In this document: positions 1 to 6,356 of the stretch, one piece after another | Layout: each line of letters starts with the position of its first letter | How positions within the stretch are numbered: the stretch's first letter is position 1 | IMG/VR virus record: IMGVR_UViG_3300032083_001321 | Coordinates: 1-34,124 of that record | DNA length: 34,124 nucleotides | Direction: 5' to 3' (one strand) | From: a virus | The notes under the pieces: generated by a model | Database searches by the model: none | Told to the model about the DNA's origin: nothing | The model's input: only the letters and a program-made list of their open reading frames with translations | Position numbers and translations under genes: made by a program

Positions 1-303
1 TGCTCCATTTGACGATGAACCATACTTTGCTAGTTTCATCAAAGCATTCGCTTCTGCGTGTAGCACCTCTTTTTTCGTAGTGGATACAGCACGAAGAGTA
101 TCATAGTCTTCACAGAGATTAGGCATTCCAGTTGGCATACCGTTCCATCCCATAGAGATGATACGTTCATCTTTGACGATTACACAACCCACCTTACGAC
201 GCTTTGCGTGAGACATTTCTGCAACACGATATGCAATGTCCATATACAGGCGGTGATATTTTTCTTCTTTGTGTGCGACCTCTTCAGCCGCAGAATAAAC
301 CAT
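1..303 (-). CDS. dCMP/cytidine deaminase family protein, partial at window edge
   Basis: The zinc-dependent enzyme deaminates dCMP to dUMP and so feeds dTMP synthesis. I translated 101 residues from ATG at 303 to the window edge; the C-terminal part lies outside. Visible are the substrate-loop motif GWNG (residues 52-55) and the zinc/catalytic motif HAEAN (82-86), whose His binds zinc and whose Glu is the proton shuttle. The second zinc motif (PCxxC) would be beyond the edge and cannot be checked. It is the last visible gene of the operon that starts near 1262 and follows a 71-aa coiled-coil gene by 5 bases. Phage dCMP deaminases are typically about 150-190 aa. Family assignment is firm; dCMP rather than another deoxycytidylate substrate is inferred from the phage context and the RNR genes nearby. 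Confidence 0.85.
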   Translation of the reverse strand, partial: MVYSAAEEVAHKEEKYHRLYMDIAYRVAEMSHAKRRKVGCVIVKDERIISMGWNGMPTGMPNLCEDYDTLRAVSTTKKEVLHAEANALMKLAKYGSSSNGA

Positions 304-308
304 TTTTA

Positions 309-524
309 TTATCCCTTCTCAATCAAATATGTTTTCAAATCGACGACGTTTTCATCATTGATCATTCGAATGATGATATTCGTTACATCGATATCCATTT
401 GAAGCATCTTCATCTTCTCCTGTAGTTCTATTAACTCTTCTTGATAGTATTTCAACTCCTTCTCTTTTTTTAGACGAGATGCGATAAGTTTATCAAGAAT
501 GATTATGTTAGTTTCTTCAGACAT
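309..524 (-). CDS. small coiled-coil protein, unknown function
   Basis: This 71-aa protein is rich in Lys, Glu, Ile and Leu, and residues about 15-45 show a heptad-like pattern (KKEKELKYYQEELIELQEKM) typical of a coiled coil. It has no signal peptide or membrane segment and I do not recognise the family. Its ATG overlaps the stop of the upstream SleB-like gene by one base (TAATG), so translation is probably coupled. It sits between a wall hydrolase and dCMP deaminase in an operon read from the promoter at 1269-1297. The overlap and coding continuity support a real gene; function is unknown. Confidence 0.6.
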   Translation of the reverse strand: MSEETNIIILDKLIASRLKKEKELKYYQEELIELQEKMKMLQMDIDVTNIIIRMINDENVVDLKTYLIEKG

Positions 525-1096
525 TAGCGACTATAGAAGAGGTGGGCACCAATGCGCTGCTGGAATGTGTATGCTGCTGCCCAATATGGCTCAACGTAAT
601 GAGCATGATACCAAAGAGAATTATTAGTGTTATCGTATGCGTTATCATTATCTGGTCCTTCTTCTTCACGATTCATCATTGCGACTAGTGCGATAAGAAA
701 GTCTTCCTCATAAGCAGCAGCATCTTTAATTCTATCTGACTTACCATCGCAGTACCAAGAGAACTGGCATTTGTTGCGAAGTGGGTTGCCATTCGAATCT
801 CTCACTGCTTGATAAACAACTCCACAGATTGTATCTGGAAACGATTTATCTCTGGCACGATTGATAACCACGTTAGCGATCGCTTCTTTCTCATCGTCTT
901 CTTGGTGCCTTGCTTCGAAGTATATGTTAGTCGCAAGACAATGTGCTTGGTCAATCACAGATGCGTCAGTCGTTTCATATACTATACGAAATTGCTTATC
1001 TGGATTACTAGCAGTGCTTCTATCAGCAACGAGAGCGTAGGTCACCGCAGCCACCAGAGCAATCACGGATACCTTGTATGCTTTATTCATCACCAT
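524..1096 (-). CDS. SleB/CwlJ-type cell wall hydrolase with N-terminal signal anchor
   Basis: This 190-aa protein belongs to the Hydrolase_2 (SleB/CwlJ) peptidoglycan-hydrolase family, which cleaves wall glycan. Residues about 7-24 form a hydrophobic helix after a Lys, so the protein is exported or held as a signal anchor, with the enzyme domain in the periplasm. Family landmarks are NIYFEAR (57-63, with Glu61 the likely catalytic acid), ANVVINR (74-80), CGVVYQ (91-96) and CQFSW (110-114). There are two candidate starts, Met1 and Met3; the first gives a 14-base overlap with the 50-aa gene upstream. It is the best endolysin candidate in the window, yet it lies behind a sigma70-like early promoter and about 9.5 kb from the spanin genes. 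Family call is strong; its role in lysis rather than another envelope task is inferred. Confidence 0.82.
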   Translation of the reverse strand: MVMNKAYKVSVIALVAAVTYALVADRSTASNPDKQFRIVYETTDASVIDQAHCLATNIYFEARHQEDDEKEAIANVVINRARDKSFPDTICGVVYQAVRDSNGNPLRNKCQFSWYCDGKSDRIKDAAAYEEDFLIALVAMMNREEEGPDNDNAYDNTNNSLWYHAHYVEPYWAAAYTFQQRIGAHLFYSR

Positions 1097-1235
1097 ACCA
1101 CCAATCCATTTCGTTGAGATAATCGTTTATCTGTTCGAGGGTCACCTCGATGATGTTATCTACACACGCCACGCTTTTGATATACTGCTGCATACCAAGG
1201 TCGATTTGGTCGTGAGAGGTGTAGTCAAACTTCAT
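1083..1235 (-). CDS. 50-aa hypothetical protein
   Basis: I translated this small gene by hand. It starts MKFDYTSHDQIDLGMQQ and ends EMDWWYGDE, 50 aa. The ATG at 1235 has a Shine-Dalgarno AAGGA about 9 bases upstream. An in-frame ATG at 1262 would give 59 aa but falls at the expected transcription start of the promoter at 1269-1297 and has no ribosome site, so I reject it. The stop lies inside the start of the SleB-like gene (14-base overlap). The protein is acidic with no membrane segment, and I do not recognise the family. As first gene of its operon it should be made early. Confidence 0.6.
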   Translation of the reverse strand: MKFDYTSHDQIDLGMQQYIKSVACVDNIIEVTLEQINDYLNEMDWWYGDE

Positions 1236-1268
1236 CTTCGAATCCTTCTTTGCTCTGTTCATATCTAT

Positions 1269-1297
1269 AATATAAGCACTCTGACAGCAAATGTCAA
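1269..1297 (-). promoter_or_regulatory. sigma70-like early promoter P1
   Basis: On the minus strand TTGACA (1292-1297) and TATATT (1269-1274) are separated by 17 bases, a near-consensus host sigma70 promoter. Runs of A and T (1313-1325 and about 1301-1316) lie just upstream of the -35 box and could act as an UP element. It would drive the 50-aa gene, the SleB-like hydrolase, the coiled-coil gene and dCMP deaminase. The same layout recurs at three other places in the first 10 kb. Confidence 0.78.
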
Positions 1298-1316
1298 CGG
1301 TTTTTTCAAAAAAAGA

Positions 1317-1706
1317 TTATTTTTTTGCACCCCGTCGAAACGCTTCTCGCTCAAGGCGCTTTTGCTCTAGATGTTCACGATGCTTGATACCACGCTGACA
1401 AGCATCATATGCGCCAGGATTGGTTATGTAGTCATTGCATTCGTGTTCTTGAGGGTGCGGAAGGTGATGAGCAGGCGGCATATGGACAACGGTCTTAGGC
1501 TGGTCCATATTCTCACCTACTTTAGAGCCTACAACGGCACCGAGAACAGCACCACCCACAGTGGCAATACCTCTACCAGAACCCTTGCCGATAGTGTTAC
1601 CGAGAAGCCCTCCAGCAACACCACCGATAACTGTACCGCTATCTTGGTTTGTCACACAAGCAGAAACTGCAAGAGCGAACGTAACAGTGAAAAGTATTTT
1701 ACGCAT
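1317..1706 (-). CDS. glycine-zipper outer-membrane lipoprotein (SlyB / 17 kDa antigen-like)
   Basis: This is a 129-aa lipoprotein. The N-terminus has a short hydrophobic signal ending in the lipobox AVSAC with Cys17 as acylation site. Residues about 24-65 carry Gly-rich, small-residue periodicity (GGVAGGLLGNTIGKGSG, GGAVLGAVVGSKVG), as in the glycine-zipper 2TM domain of Rickettsia 17-kDa surface antigens and SlyB. The C-terminal half is His/Pro-rich, then charged (two Cys at about 89 and 103), and ends in a basic helix. The start codon overlaps the purS stop (TAATG). Such domains sit in the outer membrane or periplasm and are normally bacterial, so a phage copy made from an early promoter suggests envelope alteration. 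Domain call is good; biological role is unknown. Confidence 0.72.
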   Translation of the reverse strand: MRKILFTVTFALAVSACVTNQDSGTVIGGVAGGLLGNTIGKGSGRGIATVGGAVLGAVVGSKVGENMDQPKTVVHMPPAHHLPHPQEHECNDYITNPGAYDACQRGIKHREHLEQKRLEREAFRRGAKK

Positions 1707-1951
1707 TAGATTTCCATTTCTATTTCGTAGTCTTCGATTACAGAGTGAGCAAGCAATCCATCACACATTTCTCTGACCCGCTGTTTAGCGATTGCTGGGT
1801 CATCAATATCAACATCAACTTCGATAAACTTGCCTTGACGGATTTCATTTACACCAGTGATACCCGCTTGACTAAGAGTCATTTCAACTCCTTTGCCATG
1901 CGGGTCACGAGTGACAAATGGCTTCAAACGAATAAAGACATTTGCTTTCAT
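1706..1951 (-). CDS. purS: PurS subunit of phosphoribosylformylglycinamidine synthase
   Basis: PurS is the small subunit that joins PurL and PurQ to form the FGAM synthase of the fourth step of purine biosynthesis in bacteria that use the split enzyme. The 81-aa protein is the normal PurS length. It shows the family pattern: a first strand followed by DPHGKGVE (17-24), a middle Gly-x-x-x-Val-x-Glu-Ile-Arg-Gln-Gly-Lys stretch (33-42), then FIEVDVD and a C-terminal helix and strand ending in acidic residues. No purL or purQ is visible here, so it probably acts with host subunits. It lies between the DUF932 gene (4-base gap) and the lipoprotein gene (TAATG overlap) in the operon behind promoter P2. 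Gammaproteobacteria carry a fused PurL without PurS, so this gene argues for another host group. Confidence 0.8.
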   Translation of the reverse strand: MKANVFIRLKPFVTRDPHGKGVEMTLSQAGITGVNEIRQGKFIEVDVDIDDPAIAKQRVREMCDGLLAHSVIEDYEIEMEI

Positions 1952-1955
1952 TACT

Positions 1956-2906
1956 CTACTCAGCGTCAGCGTATTCTAACGCCTTCTCTAGAGCATTCAT
2001 CTTCTTCTTTTGGTTCGCACCAAACCAAGCAGACTGCATCCGAGTATCGTTTGAGCGACCAGCAACGTGATCAGTGAAGTAGGTCACTGCATTGTAAGCA
2101 GTCCACCAAGAGCCTTCAGCATACTCAGCACCGGGCTGAGTCTCCATCAGGCTACGAACAGTCTCACCCGTGCGAGTGAGGTCGCCCTCCGTACCAGTCT
2201 TAGTACCGAACAGTTCAGTGAGATACTCATCAAGAGAAGGAGCATTGTAACGCTTCGAACCAAGATACTGAGCCATCTCACGATACTGATCCATCTTGCT
2301 GTGAGCGATACCAAGAGTAGCCTTGACGCTTTCAGCATCAAACGCTTTACGGTGGTTCAACTTTACAGCATTCTCAGCAGTCTTACCGAGAGAGTATGTC
2401 AGCGTATTGTTACACACCACACGGATAGGAGTGAAGCGAATATCAATCGACTTGCCATACTGATGAGGGTTAGAGAAGAGCAGGAACGATTCGACTTTAT
2501 CTCCATTAAAGAGTTCAAAGTCATCCTCGACCTTGGCGAGCGCCCAAACAATCTGACCATCTTTAAGAGAGCCAGCAGTGTGCATCTTCATATCACCTGC
2601 TTCAACAAACTCATTGAAGAACTCAAACGCTTCAGAGTTCTGCACTGGGTTCCAGTTAGCACCAACCTGAGTTAGCACCTTACTGTCAATGTCACGCACG
2701 AGCGCTTTTGAACCAGTCGGAATCTTCTCACCATTGAACTCGACGAAAGATTCGAGTTCTTCAACACGCCAGTCGAGACCAGCAAGGGACATCATGTCCA
2801 TAGCAGAAGTGTCTTCAGGCACTGCAACACCCAGACCATGCCAAGGAACATCCCCAACATATGCCATCTGCGCTTCACCGTTTACGATTTCAAGTTCGTG
2901 AGCCAT
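1956..2906 (-). CDS. DUF932 (phage/plasmid-like) protein
   Basis: This 316-aa protein matches the DUF932 / phage-plasmid-like family. Recognisable parts are the N-terminal PWHGLGV (21-27), the central stretch with FTPIRVVCNNTL (about 158-169) and a C-terminal segment with Trp-rich SWWTAYNAVTYFTDHVAGR. Members are common in phages and plasmids and have no settled function; some occur near replication or anti-defence genes. The ATG at 2906 lies 35 bases from the -10 box of promoter P2, with GGAAGAAAG-like purines as ribosome site, so it is the first gene of its operon and likely abundant early. It is acidic and lacks a membrane segment. Family confidence is high; function is unknown. Confidence 0.82.
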   Translation of the reverse strand: MAHELEIVNGEAQMAYVGDVPWHGLGVAVPEDTSAMDMMSLAGLDWRVEELESFVEFNGEKIPTGSKALVRDIDSKVLTQVGANWNPVQNSEAFEFFNEFVEAGDMKMHTAGSLKDGQIVWALAKVEDDFELFNGDKVESFLLFSNPHQYGKSIDIRFTPIRVVCNNTLTYSLGKTAENAVKLNHRKAFDAESVKATLGIAHSKMDQYREMAQYLGSKRYNAPSLDEYLTELFGTKTGTEGDLTRTGETVRSLMETQPGAEYAEGSWWTAYNAVTYFTDHVAGRSNDTRMQSAWFGANQKKKMNALEKALEYADAE

Positions 2907-2940
2907 TTTCTTTCTTCCTTTTCAATCATTCAATATACAT

Positions 2941-2969
2941 ATTGTAACAGTTTTCAAAACAAAAGTCAA
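2941..2969 (-). promoter_or_regulatory. sigma70-like early promoter P2
   Basis: On the minus strand TTGACT (2964-2969) and TACAAT (2941-2946) are 17 bases apart. A/T runs at 2971-2998 directly upstream resemble an UP element. It drives the DUF932 gene, purS and the lipoprotein gene. Confidence 0.78.
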
Positions 2970-2997
2970 CCACTTTTTTGAAGTTTTTTTAAAAAAA

Positions 2998-3435
2998 TTA
3001 TTCCTCACCGTCGAGAATGGATAGAAACTCATTATAATATGTGATTGGATCTGTCCCAAAATCTTCCATTGGAATAACTTCTTCAATGTTATTGTGTAGG
3101 GGGTGTTGGTTTCCTTGCATTCTCATGATTAAGGCTTTCGTGCATTCTACCATCAGAGCAGCATCATACCCTAGCTTCTCATTCTTGTTGATATTGAATC
3201 CCATATCTCTTAGCGAACCTAGCGTCTGCACAAGAACTTCAGTGGCAATGTCAATCGCTACTTCAATCTGCTCCTCTTTGATTCGCTTGTGTAGCTGTTC
3301 TCTATTCTGAGGAGGCTCGAAGTCTGGTGACGTTCGTTTTGGAAAGAGAATGACGTTGGATGCAATGGTTTCATTATCCAACGTAAACTCCACCTCGCCA
3401 ATTTCTGGGTCATCTGGTGTAAAAGTAATATCCAT
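2998..3435 (-). CDS. hypothetical acidic phage protein
   Basis: This 145-aa acidic protein begins MDITFTPDDPEIGEVEF and has a predicted helical core (about 45-110) with no signal peptide or membrane segment. I associate similar proteins with T4-like marine phages but cannot name a function. It is the last gene of the operon from promoter P3. Its stop lies just upstream of the A/T tract of promoter P2. Its first codons form part of the first copy of a 41-base tandem repeat, so the repeat array makes up its leader and ribosome-binding region. Confidence 0.7.
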   Translation of the reverse strand: MDITFTPDDPEIGEVEFTLDNETIASNVILFPKRTSPDFEPPQNREQLHKRIKEEQIEVAIDIATEVLVQTLGSLRDMGFNINKNEKLGYDAALMVECTKALIMRMQGNQHPLHNNIEEVIPMEDFGTDPITYYNEFLSILDGEE

Positions 3436-3530
3436 TATTGTCTCCTATATCGCTCATAGTTAAAAGTAATATCCCTTATTCTCTTCTATATCGCTCATAG
3501 TTAAAAGTAATATCCCTTATTCTCTCCTTC
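3421..3530 (-). repeat. 41-base tandem repeat (about 2.7 copies) in a gene leader
   Basis: Units begin at 3421, 3462 and 3503, each 41 bases long and nearly identical, the last one partial. A related piece (CTCCTATATCGCTC) recurs at 3771-3784, at the end of the 231-aa gene. Read on the minus strand, each unit contains a short ATGAGCGATATA start followed by GGAG or GAAG and then the DNA around the start of the 145-aa gene (GGATATTACTTTT). The array therefore looks like local duplication of a gene junction (end of one gene, ribosome site, start of the next). The middle unit encodes a 12-codon mini-ORF ending in TAA. Confidence 0.85.
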
Positions 3531-3548
3531 ACATTAAGTTTTACTTAT

Positions 3549-3758
3549 TCAAGTAATATCTGGCATCTTTGTCAACCAAGTCGATCCAGATTTGTTAAGG
3601 TATGGGCCAGATATTACAGTTTGAACAGCGTAACCCCTACCATAGCTACGAATCATTCCTTTCGGTGCATATTTTTCCATATGTGCCACAGCATCTCTAC
3701 GGTCTTTAAAATATGCTACACCTTTATACTCTTTAACTTCGTCAGTGTGATTCATCAT
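3549..3758 (-). CDS. 69-aa hypothetical protein
   Basis: This 69-aa soluble protein begins MMNHTDEVKEYKGVAYF, with a basic, aromatic-rich middle (KGMIRSYGRGYAVQTVISG) suggestive of a small alpha/beta domain. No family is recognised. A GGAG ribosome site lies upstream of the start at 3758, itself within a piece of the sequence duplicated in the 41-base repeats. The last codons (GATATTACT, then TGA) match the first codons of the downstream gene (GATATTACT), which may have seeded the duplication. It lies between the 231-aa gene and the repeat array in the P3 operon. Confidence 0.6.
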   Translation of the reverse strand: MMNHTDEVKEYKGVAYFKDRRDAVAHMEKYAPKGMIRSYGRGYAVQTVISGPYLNKSGSTWLTKMPDIT

Positions 3759-3764
3759 TCTCTC

Positions 3765-4460
3765 CTATATCGCTCGTAGTAAAACACAGTCACCATTGAT
3801 ACGACCTGTTGCAACACCTGGCTTTGTTTTGATTTCACTAAACGCTTTGATAGAACGAAGTTTAGTAGACATTAGCACACTACTAAGAGCATCTTCTGGT
3901 TTGCGAATTTTCTTCTTGAAGGACTTCTCCTCATCAAAGTTCTGTAAGGTCGTACCCTTTACAGATAGCTTCTCGCCCTCCTTTGCTTGGTAGATAAACA
4001 AGTCACGATACTTTGTATTGAAAACAAATAGTATCTCGCTCTGAGGAATGACGATAGGATCAATGCTATTCAGCTTGAAGTCTCCATCAGATTGCTTGTA
4101 TTTAAGTTTCGAAACAATCTTCTCGGATGACACCTTGCGCTTCACACGCACCTTCTTCTTGCTTGCAGCATAAGAATTAGCGTCTTCGACAAGAGTGGTC
4201 ACAAATGCGAGAAACTTCTTTCGTTGTGGGAGTTTGAGATAATCGTATGCTTCAACGAGATCAGGAGTTTTATCCTCAACCAACTCTCGTAGTTCTTCCT
4301 GCAAGCGAGAATAATATTCAGCAATCTTAGCTGCATACTTCTTTGCTGGCTTCAGAACAATCAGCCTACGATACAGGCTGAATTTCGACTTATCGAAATC
4401 GTCGATGGCATTTTCACATTCGCACATCAGTTGATCATAAGTCATTTGAGATTTGCTCAT
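3765..4460 (-). CDS. conserved T4-like phage protein of unknown function
   Basis: This 231-aa protein is mostly helical in its first half (about 1-110, many Tyr, Lys, Glu). A basic linker (KKKVRVKRK) follows, then a beta-rich C-terminal domain from about 125 with ILFVFNTKYRDLFIYQA. I chose the ATG at 4460 because AAGGA lies 7 bases upstream of it; an in-frame ATG at 4466 abuts that ribosome site. No catalytic motif is recognised. It is the first gene behind promoter P3, which suggests early abundant expression. I recall similar proteins in marine T4-like phages but no proven role. Its end (codons for Arg-Ala-Ile, stop, GGAG) is the source-like sequence for the 41-base repeats downstream. Confidence 0.7.
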   Translation of the reverse strand: MSKSQMTYDQLMCECENAIDDFDKSKFSLYRRLIVLKPAKKYAAKIAEYYSRLQEELRELVEDKTPDLVEAYDYLKLPQRKKFLAFVTTLVEDANSYAASKKKVRVKRKVSSEKIVSKLKYKQSDGDFKLNSIDPIVIPQSEILFVFNTKYRDLFIYQAKEGEKLSVKGTTLQNFDEEKSFKKKIRKPEDALSSVLMSTKLRSIKAFSEIKTKPGVATGRINGDCVLLRAI

Positions 4461-4489
4461 CGTCATTCCTTTTCGTTTCTGATATATTT

Positions 4490-4518
4490 AATATAATCAT
4501 TTTAGAAACGAATGTCAA
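4490..4518 (-). promoter_or_regulatory. sigma70-like early promoter P3
   Basis: On the minus strand TTGACA (4513-4518) and TATATT (4490-4495) are 17 bases apart. A-tracts lie immediately upstream (4520-4537). The stop codon of the upstream GIY-YIG-like gene (TGA at 4515-4517) is embedded in the -35 box. It drives the 231-aa, 69-aa and 145-aa genes. Confidence 0.78.
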
Positions 4519-4931
4519 CCCTTTTTTAAATTTTTTACATGAGAACGGTGAATTTTGCAGTTTATGATGCCATTTAGATATGAGTTATCTAGCAGAACGT
4601 TTCTATCAAACTGCTCTTTTGCTTCTAGATAACCCATCTCTCCCTTAGTCTTACAGAGGTAAAGAATATCACGGCGAAAAGCGTCTCTACCATTCTCTAG
4701 TAGAAGACTCTTCACCAACTCAGAACTACCAAAATAGTCTTGCCAATCGGATTCAACTATCTTGCGTCTTTTGCGAGTCTTACCTTTGAGTGGTGGTAAG
4801 GTCTTCTTAGACCAAAATAGCTTCTTACCAACATACTTTTTATCAGTATCTAATTGTGTAATAATATAAACGAATCCAATATAATCTTCAGGTATATCTA
4901 AGAATTCTTCACCATTGTAAAACCATGTTAT
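4515..4931 (-). CDS. GIY-YIG-like endonuclease-family protein, apparent AUA start
   Basis: Translation in this frame gives about 138 aa whose N-terminus reads TWFYNGEEFLDIP and then IGFVYIIT...KKYVGKK, a GIY-YIG-type nuclease core (the Gly-x-Val-Tyr and Tyr-Val-Gly strands). Downstream come the typical FGSSELVKSLLLENG helix and an acidic EAKEQF that could hold the catalytic Glu. The frame has no AUG, GUG or UUG upstream of these motifs; the first usual start (TTG at 4718) would remove the whole core. An ATA codon at 4929-4931 lies exactly 8 bases after AGGAG and overlaps the upstream stop as ATAA. I therefore call AUA as the start, giving an M/I-TWFY N-terminus. The protein may be a free-standing endonuclease, as in T4 seg genes, or a domesticated relative. 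Stop is certain, start unusual. Confidence 0.62.
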   Translation of the reverse strand: MTWFYNGEEFLDIPEDYIGFVYIITQLDTDKKYVGKKLFWSKKTLPPLKGKTRKRRKIVESDWQDYFGSSELVKSLLLENGRDAFRRDILYLCKTKGEMGYLEAKEQFDRNVLLDNSYLNGIINCKIHRSHVKNLKKG

Positions 4932-5068
4932 TCTATCGTCTCCTCATCAATCAATGCATCATCTCCGCAGAATGGGCAATAGAGAACGTCATCATATAGT
5001 TCGTGTTTGATAGTGAATACCGCTCCACACGAATCGCAAGTATGCTCTACATTATATTCATCATCCAT
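4928..5068 (-). CDS. small zinc-ribbon protein
   Basis: This 46-aa protein has two CxxC pairs, CDSC (11-14) and CPFC (31-34), spaced as in zinc-ribbon domains, and an acidic tail. The start ATG at 5068 overlaps the 3' end of nrdB by 8 bases and follows a GGGGACAG purine run. An in-frame start at 5119 would lie far inside nrdB and is rejected. Its stop TAA overlaps the ATA start of the GIY-YIG-like gene. Small zinc ribbons are common in T4-like phages and can bind nucleic acid or RNA polymerase, but no role can be assigned here. Confidence 0.65.
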   Translation of the reverse strand: MDDEYNVEHTCDSCGAVFTIKHELYDDVLYCPFCGDDALIDEETIE

Positions 5069-6026
5069 TACTCTGTCCCCAAACATCTTCCCAAGAGCCA
5101 CTGAGTGCTGCGGTAGCATAGTCGGTAGAACGATTCTCGAAGAAGTTTGTATGAGTAGGAGCGTTAATCATTTCCTCTACCCACGGAAGAGGATTCTTCT
5201 TGATTTTGAAAATACCTTTCATACCCATAGAAATCAAACGACGGTCAGCGATGTAACGAATGTACTGCTTGACTTCTGCTGCTGTGAGATTTTCCATCTC
5301 GCCCATCTGAAACGCTAGGTCAACGAAATCATCTTCAAGTTCCACCATCTTCTCAGCGATAGAGTAGATTTGACCCTTCGTGTCATCATTCCAAACTTCT
5401 GGATTCTCTTCAAGATATGAACGAAACAGAGCAATGATGCCTTCGGCGTGCATCGTTTCATCAACGATAGACCATGTAACAATCTGACCCATACCCTTCA
5501 TCTTACCATGACGAGGAAAGTTCAGTAGCATAATGAATGAACTGAACAGTGCGAGACCTTCAGTGAATGCAGAGATTGCAGCCATCTTGACTGGTAGCAC
5601 TGCTTCATTGTCTACCTTTGCCATAAAGTACTCATGCTTCTCACGCATTGCATCATACTCTAGAAACTCATTGTATGTGCTTTCTGGCATACCAAGAGTT
5701 TCGATTAGATGTGAATACGCAGCGATATGGATTGCTTCACGAGCAGCAAATCCCATAAGCATCATACGGACTTCTGGTTGAGGAAAGTGTGGCAGGTAGT
5801 TTTTAACGTAACCACCTGCCACGTCGATATCAGATTGCGTAAAGAACCGAAAGATTTGTATAAGAAAATATTTTTCGGCGCTTGATAAACGATTACGCCA
5901 GTCTTTAATATCTTCCATCATCGGTACTTCACCATGCAACCAATGAGATTGCTCGTGCTTTAACCATAGATCATACATTTTAGGATAGTTAAATGGCTTA
6001 AAATAAAGCCTCTCATCGGTTAGCAT
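5061..6026 (-). CDS. nrdB: class I ribonucleotide reductase beta subunit
   Basis: NrdB carries the di-iron centre and tyrosyl radical that start ribonucleotide reduction in NrdA. The 321-aa protein shows the metal ligands Asp66 (QSDIDVAG), Glu97 and His100 (REAIH), Glu156 (EGLALF), Glu190 and His193 (DETMH). The radical Tyr104 lies four residues after His100, as Tyr122 does in E. coli. It is shorter than E. coli NrdB (about 375 aa). The genes for NrdA, glutaredoxin and three small proteins lie directly upstream in one transcription unit, so the reductase and its reductant are made together. The reaction makes dNDPs for phage DNA synthesis. Assignment is firm. Confidence 0.95.
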   Translation of the reverse strand: MLTDERLYFKPFNYPKMYDLWLKHEQSHWLHGEVPMMEDIKDWRNRLSSAEKYFLIQIFRFFTQSDIDVAGGYVKNYLPHFPQPEVRMMLMGFAAREAIHIAAYSHLIETLGMPESTYNEFLEYDAMREKHEYFMAKVDNEAVLPVKMAAISAFTEGLALFSSFIMLLNFPRHGKMKGMGQIVTWSIVDETMHAEGIIALFRSYLEENPEVWNDDTKGQIYSIAEKMVELEDDFVDLAFQMGEMENLTAAEVKQYIRYIADRRLISMGMKGIFKIKKNPLPWVEEMINAPTHTNFFENRSTDYATAALSGSWEDVWGQSNG

Positions 6027-6033
6027 ATGTTTT

Positions 6034-6195
6034 TTAGCCCTTCATGATTAGTGTATATGCGCCATAAGCAAGAGCGCAACCAGCGACAATCTTAACAACT
6101 GTTACTGGCAATAGAAGCAGTACAAGACCACCGACAACCATTACAGTGCCGTCTAGTGTAGTACGCTCTGACAATCTATCTTTAAACCATTGCAT
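6034..6195 (-). CDS. 53-aa membrane protein
   Basis: I translated this small gene by hand. It starts MQWFKDRLSERTTLDG, then has a long hydrophobic region (about 17-50: VMVVGGLVLLLLPVTVV followed by a second short hydrophobic stretch) and ends MKG. An AGGAG ribosome site precedes the ATG at 6195. The topology suggests one or two inner-membrane passes with a soluble basic N-terminus. It sits between another small membrane protein and nrdB. I recall similar tiny proteins in marine T4-like phages, with no known role. It could affect the membrane early in infection or be a holin-like protein; neither can be shown. Confidence 0.65.
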   Translation of the reverse strand: MQWFKDRLSERTTLDGTVMVVGGLVLLLLPVTVVKIVAGCALAYGAYTLIMKG

Positions 6196-6206
6196 TGTAG
6201 TTCTCC

Positions 6207-6356
6207 TTATTTTTTGATTGGAGTTGAGGTTTCGGGTACTGTAGCTGCTGGTACTGACTTCTCTACAAACGAACCTTTAATATCAGCTCCAAATATATAC
6301 ACAACACCAACAACGACTGCTACGAATACCAGTCCAGCAATAACGATTTTATTCAT
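6207..6356 (-). CDS. 49-aa single-pass membrane protein
   Basis: This hand-translated protein starts MNKIVIAGLVFVAVVVGVVY, a membrane helix or uncleaved signal, followed by a short soluble tail ending STPIKK. The start at 6356 is chosen because GGAG lies 6 bases upstream; an ATG 6 bases earlier has no room for a ribosome site. It overlaps the end of the glutaredoxin gene by 8 bases. Function is unknown. Together with the 53-aa protein downstream it forms a pair of tiny membrane proteins inside the RNR operon. Confidence 0.6.
   Translation of the reverse strand: MNKIVIAGLVFVAVVVGVVYIFGADIKGSFVEKSVPAATVPETSTPIKK

Noticed and set aside
204-425. Plus-strand frames opposite dCMP deaminase and the coiled-coil gene
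   Set aside because: They lie across the opposite-strand genes, which have family motifs, and lack any domain of their own.
3421-3530. CRISPR-like array
   Set aside because: The units are directly adjacent with no spacers and duplicate a gene junction, so this is a tandem repeat and not a CRISPR.
5069-5119. Longer form of the zinc-ribbon protein
   Set aside because: The extra residues are encoded only by nrdB sequence in another frame and carry no feature of the zinc ribbon. The ATG at 5068 is better placed.
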